From: Corydoras sp. C115
Taxonomy: Eukaryota > Chordata > Actinopteri > Siluriformes > Callichthyidae
Length of the DNA: 64,000 nucleotides
NCBI GenBank assembly: GCA_019802505.1
Contig: JAFMOC010000059.1
Location: 442,501-506,500, forward strand
Direction of reading: 5' to 3'
The position numbers and the translations under genes were made by a program. Positions 10,509 through 22,886 of this stretch are shown in pieces; within the stretch, counting starts at the first letter, position 1; each line of letters begins with the position of its first letter. The notes beneath the pieces are model-generated. The model was given only the letters and a program-made list of their open reading frames with translations. It made no database searches and was not told the DNA's origin.

Positions 10509-12053
10509 ACACCAATCACCTCATCAAATCAAGATAAGGATTTTTTTTTGAGACAGACCCACATTCAGACCGAATGTAAGATTTCTAGGCTGTAAACATT
10601 GGTAGGGAATGGACTGTGCTAGTTATCCCATTGGTATAAATGTGGGCATGAGCGTTTTTCTGCTTATTATCCTATAATCTAACCTAATCTAAAATTATAA
10701 AATCAGGCTATTTATTCCTTTTCTCTACTGTTTTCCTTTTATCTTTGTCATTTCCTCCATGTCAGAGTTTTGTGGAAACTATTAAGCATACAGGGAATCT
10801 GTATTACAACATCCCATGGCTCCCAATGTCTTCTGGCATCCCATTGACAAGTAGAAGACACAGATGCTGCAGTAGTGCAGGATCCCGACTAAGCCTTGAC
10901 ACTTGCACCTCTTTGTAGATCCACTGACTGAAAACATTCATATTACTTTACCTTTAAATGAATCTTTATTCTACTTATTTATATGCAATATAAATATATT
11001 GTTTATATATCTGAGACATATAAACCATTCCCACTTACAGGTATGACATACATTTACTATTATCTGTCAAATAACTATCTATATTGTTTTGGTTTTACAT
11101 GCAGTTTAATTCTCATTATCTACCTAAGGACTGTAAATAAATCTAAATAATCTAAAAACATAAAAATATATCAGGTCAAATATATGGAAAATCTTCAAAG
11201 GTGTTACAAACCTTCACTATAAATATCTGAATCTAGCTCCAAAAATAGCTAAGCATTATTTGAAACATAAAATAGATCTTGAGATGTGATGAGATGTTAT
11301 AAAAAAATAATTTTAAAATTAAAACTTTTATTTTATTTGCCAATCAAAATCCAGTATTCTTGGACTATACCTTTTAACAGCAGTATTTCGTATGGTTTCA
11401 CCATCCAACATTCATCTAAGCATTCGCAACCAAAACAAACATACTGGCCCCAAATGTTGCATGCAGTGCAGAAGAACGGTGATCAATAATGTATTTCTTT
11501 TATTAAAGGTTAGCTGTCCAACCCTCTTGGTGCACAGCTGGCTTGAACTAAAAGAAACTAAAAAGAAAATGAATGCCTTCACATGCTGGATATTAGAGTA
11601 AAAAGACATGAAGTCAATGAGAAGAATACGAAGAGGGTGCCACTGAAATACGACAAGGATAAGACATTTAAAAATAAGTCATAATTGGTTGTTCACCATT
11701 TTAAATAGTGGTTTTATATCACCGTCCTGTCCGTAAGCGCTAATGTAGAGAACAAGAACTAAGACCAAAAACAAGCACCACAAACTAGAGAGGGAAAACA
11801 AACTGCAAACAAAAATATTTCAAAACAAACACCAGAATTTAACAGAATTTAAATGACAAACTTACAATGGAATGGGCGGGGGCACTTACAGAGATATATA
11901 TAAATAAAAAATATATAAATATATAACTTTAATAATATAGAGATAAAAACCAAGCAAAAAAAAACAAGAAGCAAAAACAATCCAAGAAGAGGAACTGAAA
12001 ACAAAGAACTTAAATACAACCAATGAAAATCAAAGGATTAGCAATCACTAAAC
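10509..12053. other. unique DNA, 1.5 kb
   Basis: AT-rich with A-rich runs. No transposon, RNA or gene signature. Short frames around 11286-11609 overlap on both strands and look random. Confidence 0.45.
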
Positions 12054-12234
12054 ATCCATCCATCCATTATCTTCCACTTTATCCTCTACTAGGGTCACGG
12101 TGGGATACTCCCAGGACAGGGCGCCAATCTATCGCTGGGCACACTTACTCACTTACATAGACACACTCTATATGGGGCAATTTGGAGAATTCAATAGACC
12201 TTGATCCATGTTCTTGCACTGTGGGAGGAAGCCA
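12054..12234 (-). mobile_element. V-SINE, truncated
   Basis: (ATCC)n tail and 3' region with a deletion of the GAACGTTTCGGGCGC block. The copy stops within the core at GTGGGAGGAAGCC. Confidence 0.88.
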
Positions 12235-12331
12235 ACATGGCAAGTATTACTAAAAAGTAGTAATTGGTTGATAAAGTATTCCATAATATTACCTTTATTA
12301 GGCTGCAGGAACTTAATTCATAAAAATATAT

Positions 12332-12669
12332 CCATCCATCCATTATCTTCCGCTTTATCCTCTAGTAGGGTCGAGGGGGGGGGGGGTCTTCATGCCCATC
12401 CAGGGGAGAACGTTTCGGCCGCTGGGCAGATACACCCAGGACAGGGCGCCAATCTATCACTCACACAAACACACTCTATATGGGGCAATTTGGAGAACTC
12501 AATTGACTTCATTCATGTTTTTGGACTGTAGAAGGAAACCGGAGAACCCAGAGAAAACCCACGCGGACACCTGGAGAACATGGAAACTCCACCCAGATTG
12601 GGATTCGAACCAGGAATCCCTAGAGCTGAGAGGAGAACATGCTAATCACTAAGCCACAGTGCCGCCCTC
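12332..12669 (-). mobile_element. V-SINE, full length (group B)
   Basis: Complete reverse copy with the 11-bp TSD TAAAAATATAT at 12321-12331 and 12670-12680. Confidence 0.96.
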
Positions 12670-12680
12670 TAAAAATATAT

Positions 12681-13159
12681 ACAAAATTCTAAATCATTTT
12701 CACTTTTATCTTATTGTGGCTTCAAACACTCCCACGTCCCATACCATACTATACATTTGCACATGAAGTGTTCTCCTGGCATTGACATTATCCAGCTTTA
12801 TTTACAAGACTAGCAGATGGTGAGGAGTAATTCATTACTTCAGAAGAAATGCTTCTCTAGAATCAAATTCCACTGTGGATTACATGGCTGCTGCCAAGAC
12901 ATTGTTTCACATTGCATCTAAGACAATTTTCTCAATCTTTTGCCACTTAGTGGTCTCAAATTTGTAAGTCTTTGTGTCTTACCACTTCACTACTGATGAG
13001 CTTTTGTCCATAGACATTTCTTTTTTCATGGAGAAAAGACTTACAAATGACCGGGGTGATTCTAACAGAACAGAATGAGATTTTAATGTTCACTTTTCAT
13101 TCCTGGATTTTTTCCATTTCTGCTGCATCATTTCTCTTTTTGGTTTATGTGATGAAACG
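12681..13159. other. unique DNA
   Basis: No recognisable feature before the microsatellite. Confidence 0.45.
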
Positions 13160-13190
<31 letters not shown>

Positions 13191-13195
13191 ATATA

Positions 13196-13264
<69 letters not shown>
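13160..13264. repeat. (TG)n/(TA)n microsatellite
   Basis: About 25 bp of TG repeat is followed by about 65 bp of TA repeat. Confidence 0.97.
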
Positions 13265-13265
<1 letters not shown>

Positions 13266-13288
13266 TGTATATACACTTTATATACAGT

Positions 13289-13642
13289 GCGGCATGGAGG
13301 CTAAGTGATTAGCATGTTCTTCTCTCAGCACTAGGGATTCCTGCTTCGAATCCCAATCTGGGTGGAGTTTCCATGTTCTCCCCGTGTCTGTGTGGGTTTC
13401 CTCCGGGTTCTCTGGTTTCCTCCCACAGTCCAAAAACATAGATCAAGTCAATTGAGTTCTCCACATTGCCCCATATGGAGTGTGTATCTGTCTGTCTGAG
13501 TGAGTGTGTACCCAGTGATAGATTGGCACCCTGTCCTGGGTGTATCTGCCCAGCGCCCGAAACGTTCTCCCCTGGATGGGCATGGGGAACCCCCCTGCGA
13601 CCCTAATAGAGGATAAAGCGGAAGATAATGGATGGATGAATA
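13289..13642 (+). mobile_element. V-SINE, full length (group B)
   Basis: Head GCGGCATGGAGGCTAAG to tail GGATGGATGAA. Inserted just after the TA microsatellite. Confidence 0.94.
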
Positions 13643-13671
13643 TTTTTTATTATTATTATTATTATTATTAC
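13643..13671. repeat. (TTA)n
   Basis: Short trinucleotide tract joining the V-SINE tail and the MITE. Confidence 0.9.
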
Positions 13672-13923
13672 CACCCCTATATTAGCATCATCTGTTTGTC
13701 TGTGTGTTTGGTAAATAGTTTGCAAATGCTATTTCACCCACTTCTTGTTATCTGATTAAGCTGAAACTTTGCACAATTGTTCATCGTCGATGACACCACA
13801 TGAATCAATCAATTTTAAAAAATGACCAATTAATTAACCCATTTTCTACTTAATTTTCGACTTCACAAGCAGAATTAATTTAGGATAAAGTCATTTAACC
13901 TGATATAGGGGTGCTTTTAAATG
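13672..13923. mobile_element. TIR-bearing MITE, copy 1
   Basis: A 252-bp element begins CACCCCTATATTAG and ends CTGATATAGGGGTG, giving near-perfect 11-12 bp terminal inverted repeats. A homologous copy lies at 50271-50899, sharing GCTGAAACTTTGCACAATTG. There is no coding capacity. Both copies follow TTA-rich DNA, so a TTA-type target (PIF/Harbinger-like) is possible but unproven. Confidence 0.75.
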
Positions 13924-15084
13924 TTTTAAAAAAAAAATTGCTTGTTTATTTTTATTTATTTATGTTTACAATCACTAAATGCTTTCTTAATGCATTTGGT
14001 GTCACAAGGGTTAAGAGCCTTGCTTCAGGAAATTAGCAATTTGCAGAATCTTAGTTTTAATCACCAGCTCAAATTTCTAACAACTCAGCCACAGCACTAT
14101 ACAGATTACAAATTGTGTTAAAAGTGAAAAATGGCATTGTATTTTTGTCTTATTACCGACGTCACTGTTTAAAATGAATATGTCCTGAGTAAATACATCT
14201 CATAGATTCCTCTTGGGTTTGCTTTTATGCAAATCCCTTTTTAAAACCCTTTATGTTTCCCCTGCATTATTAAGCCCATTCAAAAATGACAGCAGTCAAT
14301 ATTAACCTTAAAGCAGAAGCAAGAGATTGCAGCACTTTCTCAGGTCATAACACAGATGTCTTTTTGGCTGGGCTTAAGGAGGGGATGAGGGATGAAGTGG
14401 TAAACTCGGTACTCTGAGGAATATTTGGCAGCACAAAGCACAGCTGGATTCAAGCAACGTGTTACAACTGTGTACAACAGAGCAATGCTTTTAACACATA
14501 TTCCCTCTGGTGGATGCTTTAATAGATAGATGGGCCTAAAACCTTCTTAATCCTACAAGGTTGTACTATGCCCACTTTTTGAGGAGACTGCTTCAGGCGA
14601 TCCTTAGCCTTATGTGTGGATGACTTCAGGCGAAACGCCTTTCAATAACCCTACTCACGTTAATGCATAGCAATTAGTGAACTACTTTGTTGATCCACAG
14701 GAGAATATGCAGAGTCCTCCAATAACCTAAGTGCCTCTTCGTCCGGGCAAGAATCCATTTAATAAAATGTTGTTTCTCACCATTAATTTGATCGTTGAGA
14801 TGCAGGCACGGCGTCTATCGGTAATAAATGCAGAGACGTGTATTCAAGTGGGTCCGTGTTCTGCGCTGCAAAGATGAAGAGGCATTTTTGCGTTACAACA
14901 CTATTAATGAAAAGTGAACAACTGAGCTTCTTTGTGTGACAAAGTAATTAATGGGCTTGTCTCATGTAATGTTTTTTTTTAAATCCACTACATTTAAGAT
15001 ATTATCCAAAAAAAACCTTTACTTTAAAATAATATATGCTGTATCTCCAACCTGAAGTTGAACAATTAAACACTATATAAAATA
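13924..15084. other. unique DNA, candidate conserved stretch
   Basis: No repeat recognised apart from short A/T runs. 14280-14980 is of mixed composition with no simple sequence and includes TAATTAATGGGCTTGTC near 14945. It is a candidate non-coding conserved region. Confidence 0.35.
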
Positions 15085-15210
15085 ACAAAAAAAAAGAGTT
15101 GTCTACCAGTTCAGCTGGTAGAGGTGGCGGGCCGAGAGAGGTCTGGGCCTCTCTACTTGGGTTGCTGCCCCTGCGACCCAAAACCAGGACAAGTGGATGG
15201 ATGGATGGGT
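15085..15210 (+). mobile_element. retroelement 3' end, fish type
   Basis: CTACCAGTTCAGCTGGTAGA, then GGGTTGCTGCCCCTGCGACCC and a GTGGATGGATGGATGG tail. This 3' end occurs widely in fish genomes. The family name is not certain. Confidence 0.6.
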
Positions 15211-15421
15211 TAAACAAAAAGTAACTTGCAATACTGTGTGTCTATTACTGTGTGTATTACAAAGCCAATGGAATATTCATCTTCTACATCTTAGAGTTAC
15301 ATCTCTAAAAATCCATCACTCCTTCTGCACACCTATACCTTTAAGAGGTTACTCATTCATAATTATCCTTGTAACTTTGCACCACCAAAAGCATATGGCT
15401 GCTATCATGCAGATCTGTGTA

Positions 15422-15862
15422 TTACATTTACATTTAGTCATTTAGCAGACGCTTTTATCCAAAGCGACTTACAAATGAGAACACCACAAGTCAGAAGCCA
15501 TGGAGAAAACCAACTACACTGTAAATTCATCAAACCTGATTGTTATTCGATGCTGCGGCCCCTCCCCCTTTTTTTTTTTCTACAACAGGTATTTGTTAAA
15601 GGGATGAGTCTTGAGTAGTTTCTTAAAACTGTTTAGTGATTCTGCCTTACGGACAGAGTTGGGAAGATCGTTCCACCATTTTGCAGTGGTGAACGCCACG
15701 GAGTGAAAATTAGCTCCTCGGTGAGGTGGAACCGCCAGGCGGCGATCATCACTGGAGCGAAGTGAACGAGTCGGAGTGTTTTTTGAAAAGATAGAGTGAA
15801 GGTAGGAGAGGGAAAATCCAGAAATGGTTCTGTATGCCAGAGTCAGTGACTTGTACTGTATA
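15422..15862 (-). mobile_element. L2-type LINE 3' end
   Basis: Read on the minus strand, 15598-15862 encodes an open C-terminal stretch, YKSLTLAYRTISGFSLSYL followed later by WWNDLPNSVRKAESLNSFKK. These are the conserved end of L2-clade reverse-transcriptase ORFs. The 3' UTR ends in the L2 stem-loop tail (GGATAAAAGCGTCTGCTAAA complement at about 15432-15465). A strongly 5'-truncated insertion. Confidence 0.88.
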
Positions 15863-15913
15863 CTGTGTATACAGTATATGTGTATAATGTATGTATGTGT
15901 TATATTATTGACA

Positions 15914-15991
15914 CTGTGGAGAACATGGAAACTTCACCCCGATTGGTATTCAAACCGGGAATCCCTAGTGCAGAGAGGAGAACATGCCGCC
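15914..15991 (-). mobile_element. V-SINE 5' fragment
   Basis: GAGAACATGGAAACTTCACC to the head remnant; core and tail are missing. Confidence 0.85.
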
Positions 15992-16793
15992 CTAATCTAA
16001 TCTATATACTATGTAATTATTGCTTTTATTTATTGCTTCAGGAATCAATACATTTGCTTCAAACATATGTACTGTATATATGTCACTCTGTATATATTCA
16101 ATATTATTTTTACATTGCTTGAAAAACAGCTACAACAAGGACAGATTCACCATGATCATAACTTTGTCTATTATAATGGTTATTATGAACACGACCAGTG
16201 TTTGCATTACATAGACTGCAGTTAATTGTCTATTTTAATATACATATAATTAAATAGCTGTTTATGTGTTATAGAATTGTTTATGATAAGTGTATAGTGC
16301 CAACAATGCATTTACTGCAACAGGTTAAATGTTTAACAGCGGGAGCATCCACAGTCTGTTAACAGCAGGGAGAAAAAAATGTCTGTAAAAGTGCTTATTT
16401 TTGCACTGAGGCAGAAGCAATCTCCCACACAATGGCCTCTGCTGCAAGTTACTGTCTAATGCAGTGAGTGGGAGTGACTGTTTATAATGACAGAAAGGCT
16501 GGACTGCATCATCCTCTTCACCACCATCTCCTCGGCGTTCAGTCTGGAACCAAGTCCTGCTCCAGCGTTCTTGATTTTGTGATGTCTATTGATGTCTCCG
16601 TTGCTGATGTCACTTCCCCAGCACATAACAGCAAATAAGATGGGGTCCAGTGTCAGCAAAATGAAAAGGCAGTGCTCTGGTTGGCCTGTCTAGTATAGTG
16701 TGTTATATTTCAACATGTCTTGTTTGATAAATCAGGAACATTAAAAAAATATATATACAAGCGGATAAACATAAAATTATATATATAAATATA
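15992..16793. other. unique DNA
   Basis: AT-rich, no recognised features. The 67-codon minus frame near 16456-16659 has no domain. Confidence 0.45.
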
Positions 16794-17093
16794 TGCGGCT
16801 TGGTGGCTCAGTGGATAACATGTTCGCCTCTCAGCTCTAGGGATTCCCGGTTCGAATCCCAATCTGGGTGTCCCCGTGGGTTTCCTCCGGGTTCACCAGT
16901 TTCCTCGCACAGTCCAAAAACATGGATCAAGGTCAATTGAATTCTATAAATTGCCCCATAGAGTGTGTTTGTGTGTGAGTGAGTCTGTGCCCAGTGATAG
17001 ATTGGCGGCCTGTCCTGGGTGTATCTGCCCAGCACCCGAAACCTTCTCTCCTGGATGGGCATGAGGAACCCCCTCCCCACAACGAATGGATGG
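16794..17093 (+). mobile_element. V-SINE
   Basis: Head to tail, with a deletion of the GAGTTTCCATGTTCTCC block at the start of the core and a shortened tail (ATGGATGG). Confidence 0.92.
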
Positions 17094-17971
17094 AGATTAT
17101 ATATATATTTTAACAGAAACATTGAATAGATTTTTAATCTACTCCATTGTTGTACCAACCCAAAACAAACATCTAATATTAACAAACATCTGATATTAAA
17201 ATTCTCCATTGAAAATGACAGAAGATGAAAAATAAGACACTCACGTTCACATTCTGATGTTTTGGTCCCTGATGTAGATTATCAGCCATGATGCAACCTT
17301 TTCCAGGTCGTCTCCAAGACATAACCTTATGATGTCATGATTTGTTTTTAGTTTCCTGTATTCTTTTACAGTAAAGTCTTAACGTGGTTTACATTCACCC
17401 AGCAGCTTACAGCCACTAAAATCCCCATAATGCCTATAAAAATAATGAGCTATTTTTGTGCTGCCCTGAAGGCTTTTTTTTTTTTGACTAAAAATGCCTC
17501 ATTAGTTAGCATAGGCCTTTGAAACCTGAACTACTGGACTTCATGACAACAAACTAAATAAGACATGGCCTCTACACATTATAATCTTTTTAGAATATTA
17601 CGAAATGTAAATAATGCAACATTTCAATATTTTTTTAAACTGGAGTTTAAGAAGTTACTAACAAGTTTGGCACAAAGAGGTAAACCACGCCACACCGTTG
17701 CTTGTAAGACAAAGCTTCCAACAAATGCTTCCTTTATACTCCAGCTTAATGACCTCACCTGTTACCAGTTAAACTGCTAATTGCAGAACCTTCCAGAAAA
17801 GTAATACTAGATCATTTAAGTACTTGTTTCCTTTGCCCGATCCCCTTTTGGATGTGCTGCAGACATTAGTTTCTAACTGTGTTCATATTTCACAAAGAGT
17901 ATTGCCAATAAAAGCATCGATTTTTTTGTCGTTTCCTGTAAAATAAAGGTTCAAGTGCATTAACATTAACA
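17094..17971. other. unique DNA
   Basis: No repeat or gene recognised. A 71-codon frame (17565-17780) lacks domain features. Confidence 0.45.
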
Positions 17972-18370
17972 AGGGGTGTCTTCAACTAAGGATTTTCATA
18001 GTCGAATCTGATTCGTCAGATTTTCCCTGTAGTCGACTGATAGTCGAATCAGTTAAAATTTCACCACAAGATGGCGCTATAAGCATGGTTTTTAAAAAAT
18101 ATATTTTTTAAATATTTTACTTGTTTTTTTAACAAAAGAAAACCTTTTTTTTCTTTTTCTTTTTTTTTCTTCTAGAAATTAGGATGATTTTATTTGACAA
18201 AAGGCTATATATATAACGAAAACAAAGACATTTCATGTAAAAACTAATGCTTAGCAGCAGCCATGGGCACCCCCATGTGGTCAAAATGGTACCTTCGACT
18301 ATGTGGTTCATAGTCGACTACGGTTCTCCGAATCGAATCATCGAATCAGCAAATATTGCAGCTCACCCCT
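17972..18370. mobile_element. hAT-like MITE
   Basis: A 399-bp element with ends AGGGGTG...CACCCCT. Its sub-terminal regions are rich in TAGTCGA/TCGACTA and CGAATC/GATTCG motifs in both orientations, as in fish non-autonomous hAT elements. No transposase is encoded. The 8-bp flanks (CATTACA-like against AATAACAA) do not match cleanly, so the insertion site duplication is unclear. Confidence 0.7.
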
Positions 18371-18556
18371 AATAACAAGAGTAACATTCTTAGTCGTGTT
18401 ATGACCTGATCTAGGGGAAGGACATTTTTTGAAAGGGGTAAAAATAATGAAATAATAGTGAAAATACACAGTGAATAATAACAAATGTTTACATGTTTTG
18501 TTCTTTGTTGACACATGCATACTTAGTGGATACTGTATTATTATTGTTATTATTCT

Positions 18557-18902
18557 ATCCATCCATTATCTTCCGCTTTACCTTCTACTAGGGTTGCGGG
18601 GGGTTCCCCATGCCCATCCAGGGGAGAACGTTTCGGGCGCTGGGCAGATAGACCCAGGACAGGACGCCAATCTATCGCTGGGCACTCACTCACTCACCCA
18701 AATACACTCTATATGTGGTAATTTGGAGAACTCAATTGACCTTGATCCATGTTTTTGGACTGTGGGATGAAACCGGAGAACCCAGAGGAAACCCACGTGG
18801 ACATGGGGAGAACATGGAAAACTCCACCCAGATTGGGATTCAAACCGGGAATCCCTAGTGCTGAGAGGATAACGTGCTAACCACTAAGCCACCGTGCCGC
18901 CC
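18557..18902 (-). mobile_element. V-SINE, full length (group B)
   Basis: (ATCC)n tail to CACCGTGCCGCCC head, inserted in a TTA-rich tract that hides the TSD. Confidence 0.95.
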
Positions 18903-19745
18903 TATTACTATTATTATTATATATTTTATTGTGTAATTTAGTATTAATTATTTAATTACTATTTTTTAATATTTAATACTTGTTTAATGCTTGTAGTGTG
19001 GGACGTCGTGCCGAATAAGTATTTTATTATACAATGCAACTGCTTTTTCTGTTGTGTGCTGATGACAATAAACTCTTGCATCTTGAATAAGGATGAGAAG
19101 AATATTTGTATTTACAATTTATCTCCACAATGGTCCATAATGCTCACTAAATACAACTATACACAATCATATTAACAATCATATACTGTTGTTTGGTTGT
19201 TGCAATATCCCACTGTTCCTCAGAACCACAGTCCATTGGGGTTTCAACTTGGCACTCACCCAACAAGTGCACTGAAAGAGGGCAAGGGAACACAGAACTG
19301 CACCGGAACACAGAAGCCAATATTAATACTACTGCAATAATATCTATAATAATAATCATAATAAGTGATAGTAGGTATGCATGATAATATTGACACAACT
19401 TTGATAATGGTAGAAAATCATGGCTTTAAAGCTTTACATCACATCAGGGGATATAAACATTTCTGCTGATGAGCCTGGCTTTGAGAACTCATTAATTATG
19501 CACACACAATGGTGCCGAATCTGTATTTTAGGTGCCAACAACAAACTTCATTATGTGGCAAAAAAGTGTGTATGCAGGGAGACAGACTATTTGGGATCAT
19601 CTGATCATACACACTTTTTGTGGATTTTTCTCTGTTTGTGAATAATAATAATAGACTGTATTTTATTAATTGCTCATTATTTTAAAAACATGGCTTCTCT
19701 GTTTTGTCCATCACAAACTTTAACACTGAGTGCATAATAAAGAAT
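18903..19745. other. unique DNA
   Basis: Begins with a TTA-rich tract. No gene or family recognised in the rest. Confidence 0.45.
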
Positions 19746-20101
19746 CCATCCATCCATCCATCCATCCATTATCTTCTGCTTTACCCTCTACTAGGGTCGC
19801 GGGGGGTTCCCTATGCCCATCCAGGAGAGAACGTTTTAGGCCAATCTATCCAAATGACAGGACGCCAATCTATCACTGGACTCACACTCATTCACACTCA
19901 CAAACACAATATATATGGTGCAATTTGGAGAATTCAATTGACCTTGATCCATGCTTTTAGACGGTGGGATGAAACCGGAGAACCCAGAGGAAACCCATAT
20001 GGACACGGGGAGAACATGGAAACTACAGCCAGATTGGAATTCGAACGGGAATCCCTAGTGCTGAGAGGCGAACGTGCTAAACACTAAGCCACCGTGCCAC
20101 C
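19746..20101 (-). mobile_element. V-SINE, full length (group B)
   Basis: TSDs ATAATAAAGAAT (19734-19745) and ATAACAAAGAAT (20102-20113), one mismatch. Long (ATCC)n tail. Confidence 0.95.
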
Positions 20102-20113
20102 ATAACAAAGAAT

Positions 20114-20879
20114 GAGATTTGTAATTAAGCCACTAAAATGACATTTAGACTTATAATTTAAAGGTTTGTGGGACTTATTGTTTTTAAATATATATTTTGG
20201 TGTTGATCTGATGGTGTGTTGTTTGTAAAGCTGAATGTCTGCATGTCCACAGAGCTCTGACTCGCTTCACAGGTTTGACCTGGGGCTGGGTTCTGCATGC
20301 ACAGCACTCTCTCCCTCTCTCTCTCTCTCTCTCTTGCTCTCTCTCTCGCTCTTTCTCTGCTGTATAAGACACGCATGGCTTCAGATGTGCTTTCTATAAG
20401 GAGAGCACCCGCCTGATTTTTTTTCAAATTTGTGACACATCCATCTTTCTCTCTTCACTGCTCCTTTGGTAAAATCCTGCTGTTTTGCTGAAAAGGGTCA
20501 GCCGTGGCCATTTTTTAAACTTTAAAACATAAGTCTATAAAATTACAGACAGTCGGTTGGCCATAAATTTACTGACATACAACCTGTTACCATGATTCTC
20601 ACGACTCCCAGCATATTATATTCTTTTAAATTTATACCCACACTGATCTTATACATCGACTCTGCTAACTATATAGATTAAAATCTAGATTCAAATCCAT
20701 CATAACGATAGATAATCTTAACCCCTTTAACTGTCTTAAGAAAGCATCATATTCAATTATGTTCAGGAACGTTGCTATTCATAGTTTTTGAAAAATAAAT
20801 ATTGTGCCATTACCTCCATCCAATTTAAAATCTTTTTTATTTTTGTTTTTTCCGCATTAATGTCTATTATCTATCTCAT
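20114..20879. other. unique DNA with (CT)n tract
   Basis: Apart from the (CT)n microsatellite at 20306-20358, nothing is recognised. Arg/Glu-rich frames here are translations of the CT tract. Confidence 0.5.
20306..20358. repeat. (CT)n microsatellite
   Basis: Imperfect CT repeat of about 50 bp. Confidence 0.95.
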
Positions 20880-21198
20880 CTCACAATCTTCCACTTAATT
20901 CCTGTCCATCCAGTGGAGAATGTTTCAGGCACTGGGCAGATTTACCCAGGACAGGGTGTCAATCCATCGCTGGACACATTCCTACTATTCAGGAGCAAGT
21001 TAGATAATTTAGAACAGCCAATTCCCCTTAAATTCATGTTTACTGTGGGAAGAAACCTACATGGATACAGTAGATTATGGAAACTCCTCCCAGATGGTGA
21101 TTCGAACCCAGTGCCCAAAATGTTCTCCCCTGGATGGGCATGGGGAACCACCCATGACCCTAGTGGAGGATTAAGAGGAAGATAGTGAATGACTGAAT
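20880..21198. mobile_element. chimeric V-SINE, opposed 3' ends
   Basis: 20880-21108 is a degenerate reverse copy from its 3' region to box B. It is joined directly to a plus-strand 3' fragment (21109-21198, CCCAAAATGTTCTCCCCTGG). Both outer ends are therefore V-SINE 3' ends in inverted orientation. Confidence 0.8.
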
Positions 21199-21240
21199 AT
21201 ACTTTGGATACTTGGATAAAAGTGCCTGCAAAATGACCCA
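21199..21240 (+). mobile_element. L2-type tail scrap
   Basis: TTGGATAAAAGTGCCTGCAA, then AATGACC: the 3' stem-loop tail of the L2/tRNA-SINE group without a body. Confidence 0.55.
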
Positions 21241-21540
21241 GTGCCGAAATAAACCATTGGTCTTCACTCTGGCGAAGTAAGCGTACATTTTAAAATGTCA
21301 TTTATTTAATTTAAGTTTTGTTAAAATAATGACTTTTATTCTATTTCAGGCAGAATGTAAAAAAGGGTGGTTTTTGACTCCACATTTTACATGTACTCGA
21401 ACCTTTTAAACCCTGATATCTAGAACCTCTTCATCTTAGGCTTTTATCTGACAAAGTGTGGCCCCCTACTCTAAAGAAAAGGTCAACATTCAGACTTTCA
21501 GCTTCATCGGTGTTTATACCTGCATGGAATCCAGCATTGG

Positions 21541-21576
<36 letters not shown>
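21541..21576. repeat. poly(A) tract
   Basis: 36 consecutive A. No retroelement body is obvious upstream. Confidence 0.95.
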
Positions 21577-21580
<4 letters not shown>

Positions 21581-21730
21581 TAACTACTGAAAAAGCTATT
21601 AGAGGAAGGCAGCTTCAACAGGTAACTAAGGCAAAAAACATATGAATGTACCGTTGAAAAATGTTTCAGATGCTGTATTAGAAACACAGATTTTGTGGAA
21701 TGATTATTATATTTTTATGTTGTTATCTAG

Positions 21731-22047
21731 GGCGGCACGGTGGCTTAGTGGTTAGCATGTTCTTCTCTCAGCACTAGGGATTCCTGCTTCGAATCCCAAT
21801 CTGGATGGAGTTTCCATGTTCTCCCCGTGTCCACGTGGGTTTCCTCTGGGTACTCCAGTTTCCTCCCACAGTCCAAAAACATGGATCAAGGTCAACTGAG
21901 TTCACCAAATTGCCCCATATAGAGTGTGTCTGTGTGCCTGTCCTGGGTCTATCCGCCCAGCGCCTGAAACGTTCTCCCCTGGATGGGCATGGGGAACCCC
22001 CCTGACCCTAGTAGAGGATAAAGCGGAAGTTAATGGATGGATGGATG
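21731..22047 (+). mobile_element. V-SINE, near full length (group B)
   Basis: Head GGCGGCACGG to (ATGG)n tail. A deletion removes the GAGTGAGTGTGTGCCCAGCGATGG region. Short possible TSD ATGTTGT. Confidence 0.94.
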
Positions 22048-22864
22048 TTGTACTCTTGTGTTCGAGGTTTTCCCACTTTCATTGTACTGCAGGTAAATTA
22101 TTCCAGCTAAAGCTTCTGAAGTTACATTAATTCCTGTAATGTGGTTAGGAATGAGGCAAACCTATTACTCTGTAATGTAAAATAATATAAAAGTGGCATT
22201 AAAATCAGAATCATACTGTTCTTTTGTAAATATGATCGTGTTGAAACATTTCATATGCACTTATGGACATTATTTAAATATTTAAAACCATGTGACATGT
22301 CAGTGTGAGATAACAGGAAAAAGCACATTGGGTTTAATTGCCTCTGATTTTGATATATGGTAATGAGGTGAGCCTGAGCTTTATCTTAGCTGGAGGTTGT
22401 TAGCTGGAGGTGATGCCATGCCGTAAAAGCAGGCGGTTTTCTGCAGAACCTCCTGCTGAATTAATCATACATTACTCATTACGCTTCTGTGTTTATTTGA
22501 CTTGCATGTACCACCTCAGATAAAGATTTAAATTTGAAACTTACAGTGCCTATAAATCTTTTTCAAATTAACTGATTGATGTAACATGGATGCAATAAAC
22601 CATGTATAATATTCAAATTAAAATAACTGTAATTAGCAAATCTGCAATATGACAGTTACAGTGATTCAGTGTTTAAGATGACAGTTTTTTTTATCTGTTA
22701 CTCCACTCCAGCACAAGTAGAGCAAGTTCAGCTTTAAAATGTATTATAAGACATGCCAATAACAATACAAAGTTAATAATAAACGATAAGTAAGTATAAT
22801 TGATAAGATACGATAATTTGTTTCGATTGTAAATGTTAAAAGTAAATACAACATATATGAACTA
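22048..22864. other. unique DNA, candidate conserved stretch
   Basis: Around 22350-22510 the sequence is of mixed composition, with no simple repeats, and includes GCTGAATTAATCATACATTA. Near 22545 ACAGTGCCTATAAA resembles a Tc1 end, but the rest is not recognisable. Confidence 0.35.
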
Positions 22865-22886
22865 CACAATTATTACATGGTGGTAT

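Noticed and set aside
20158..20427. Arg/Glu-rich coiled-coil-like open frame
   Set aside because: It is the reverse translation of a (CT)n microsatellite.
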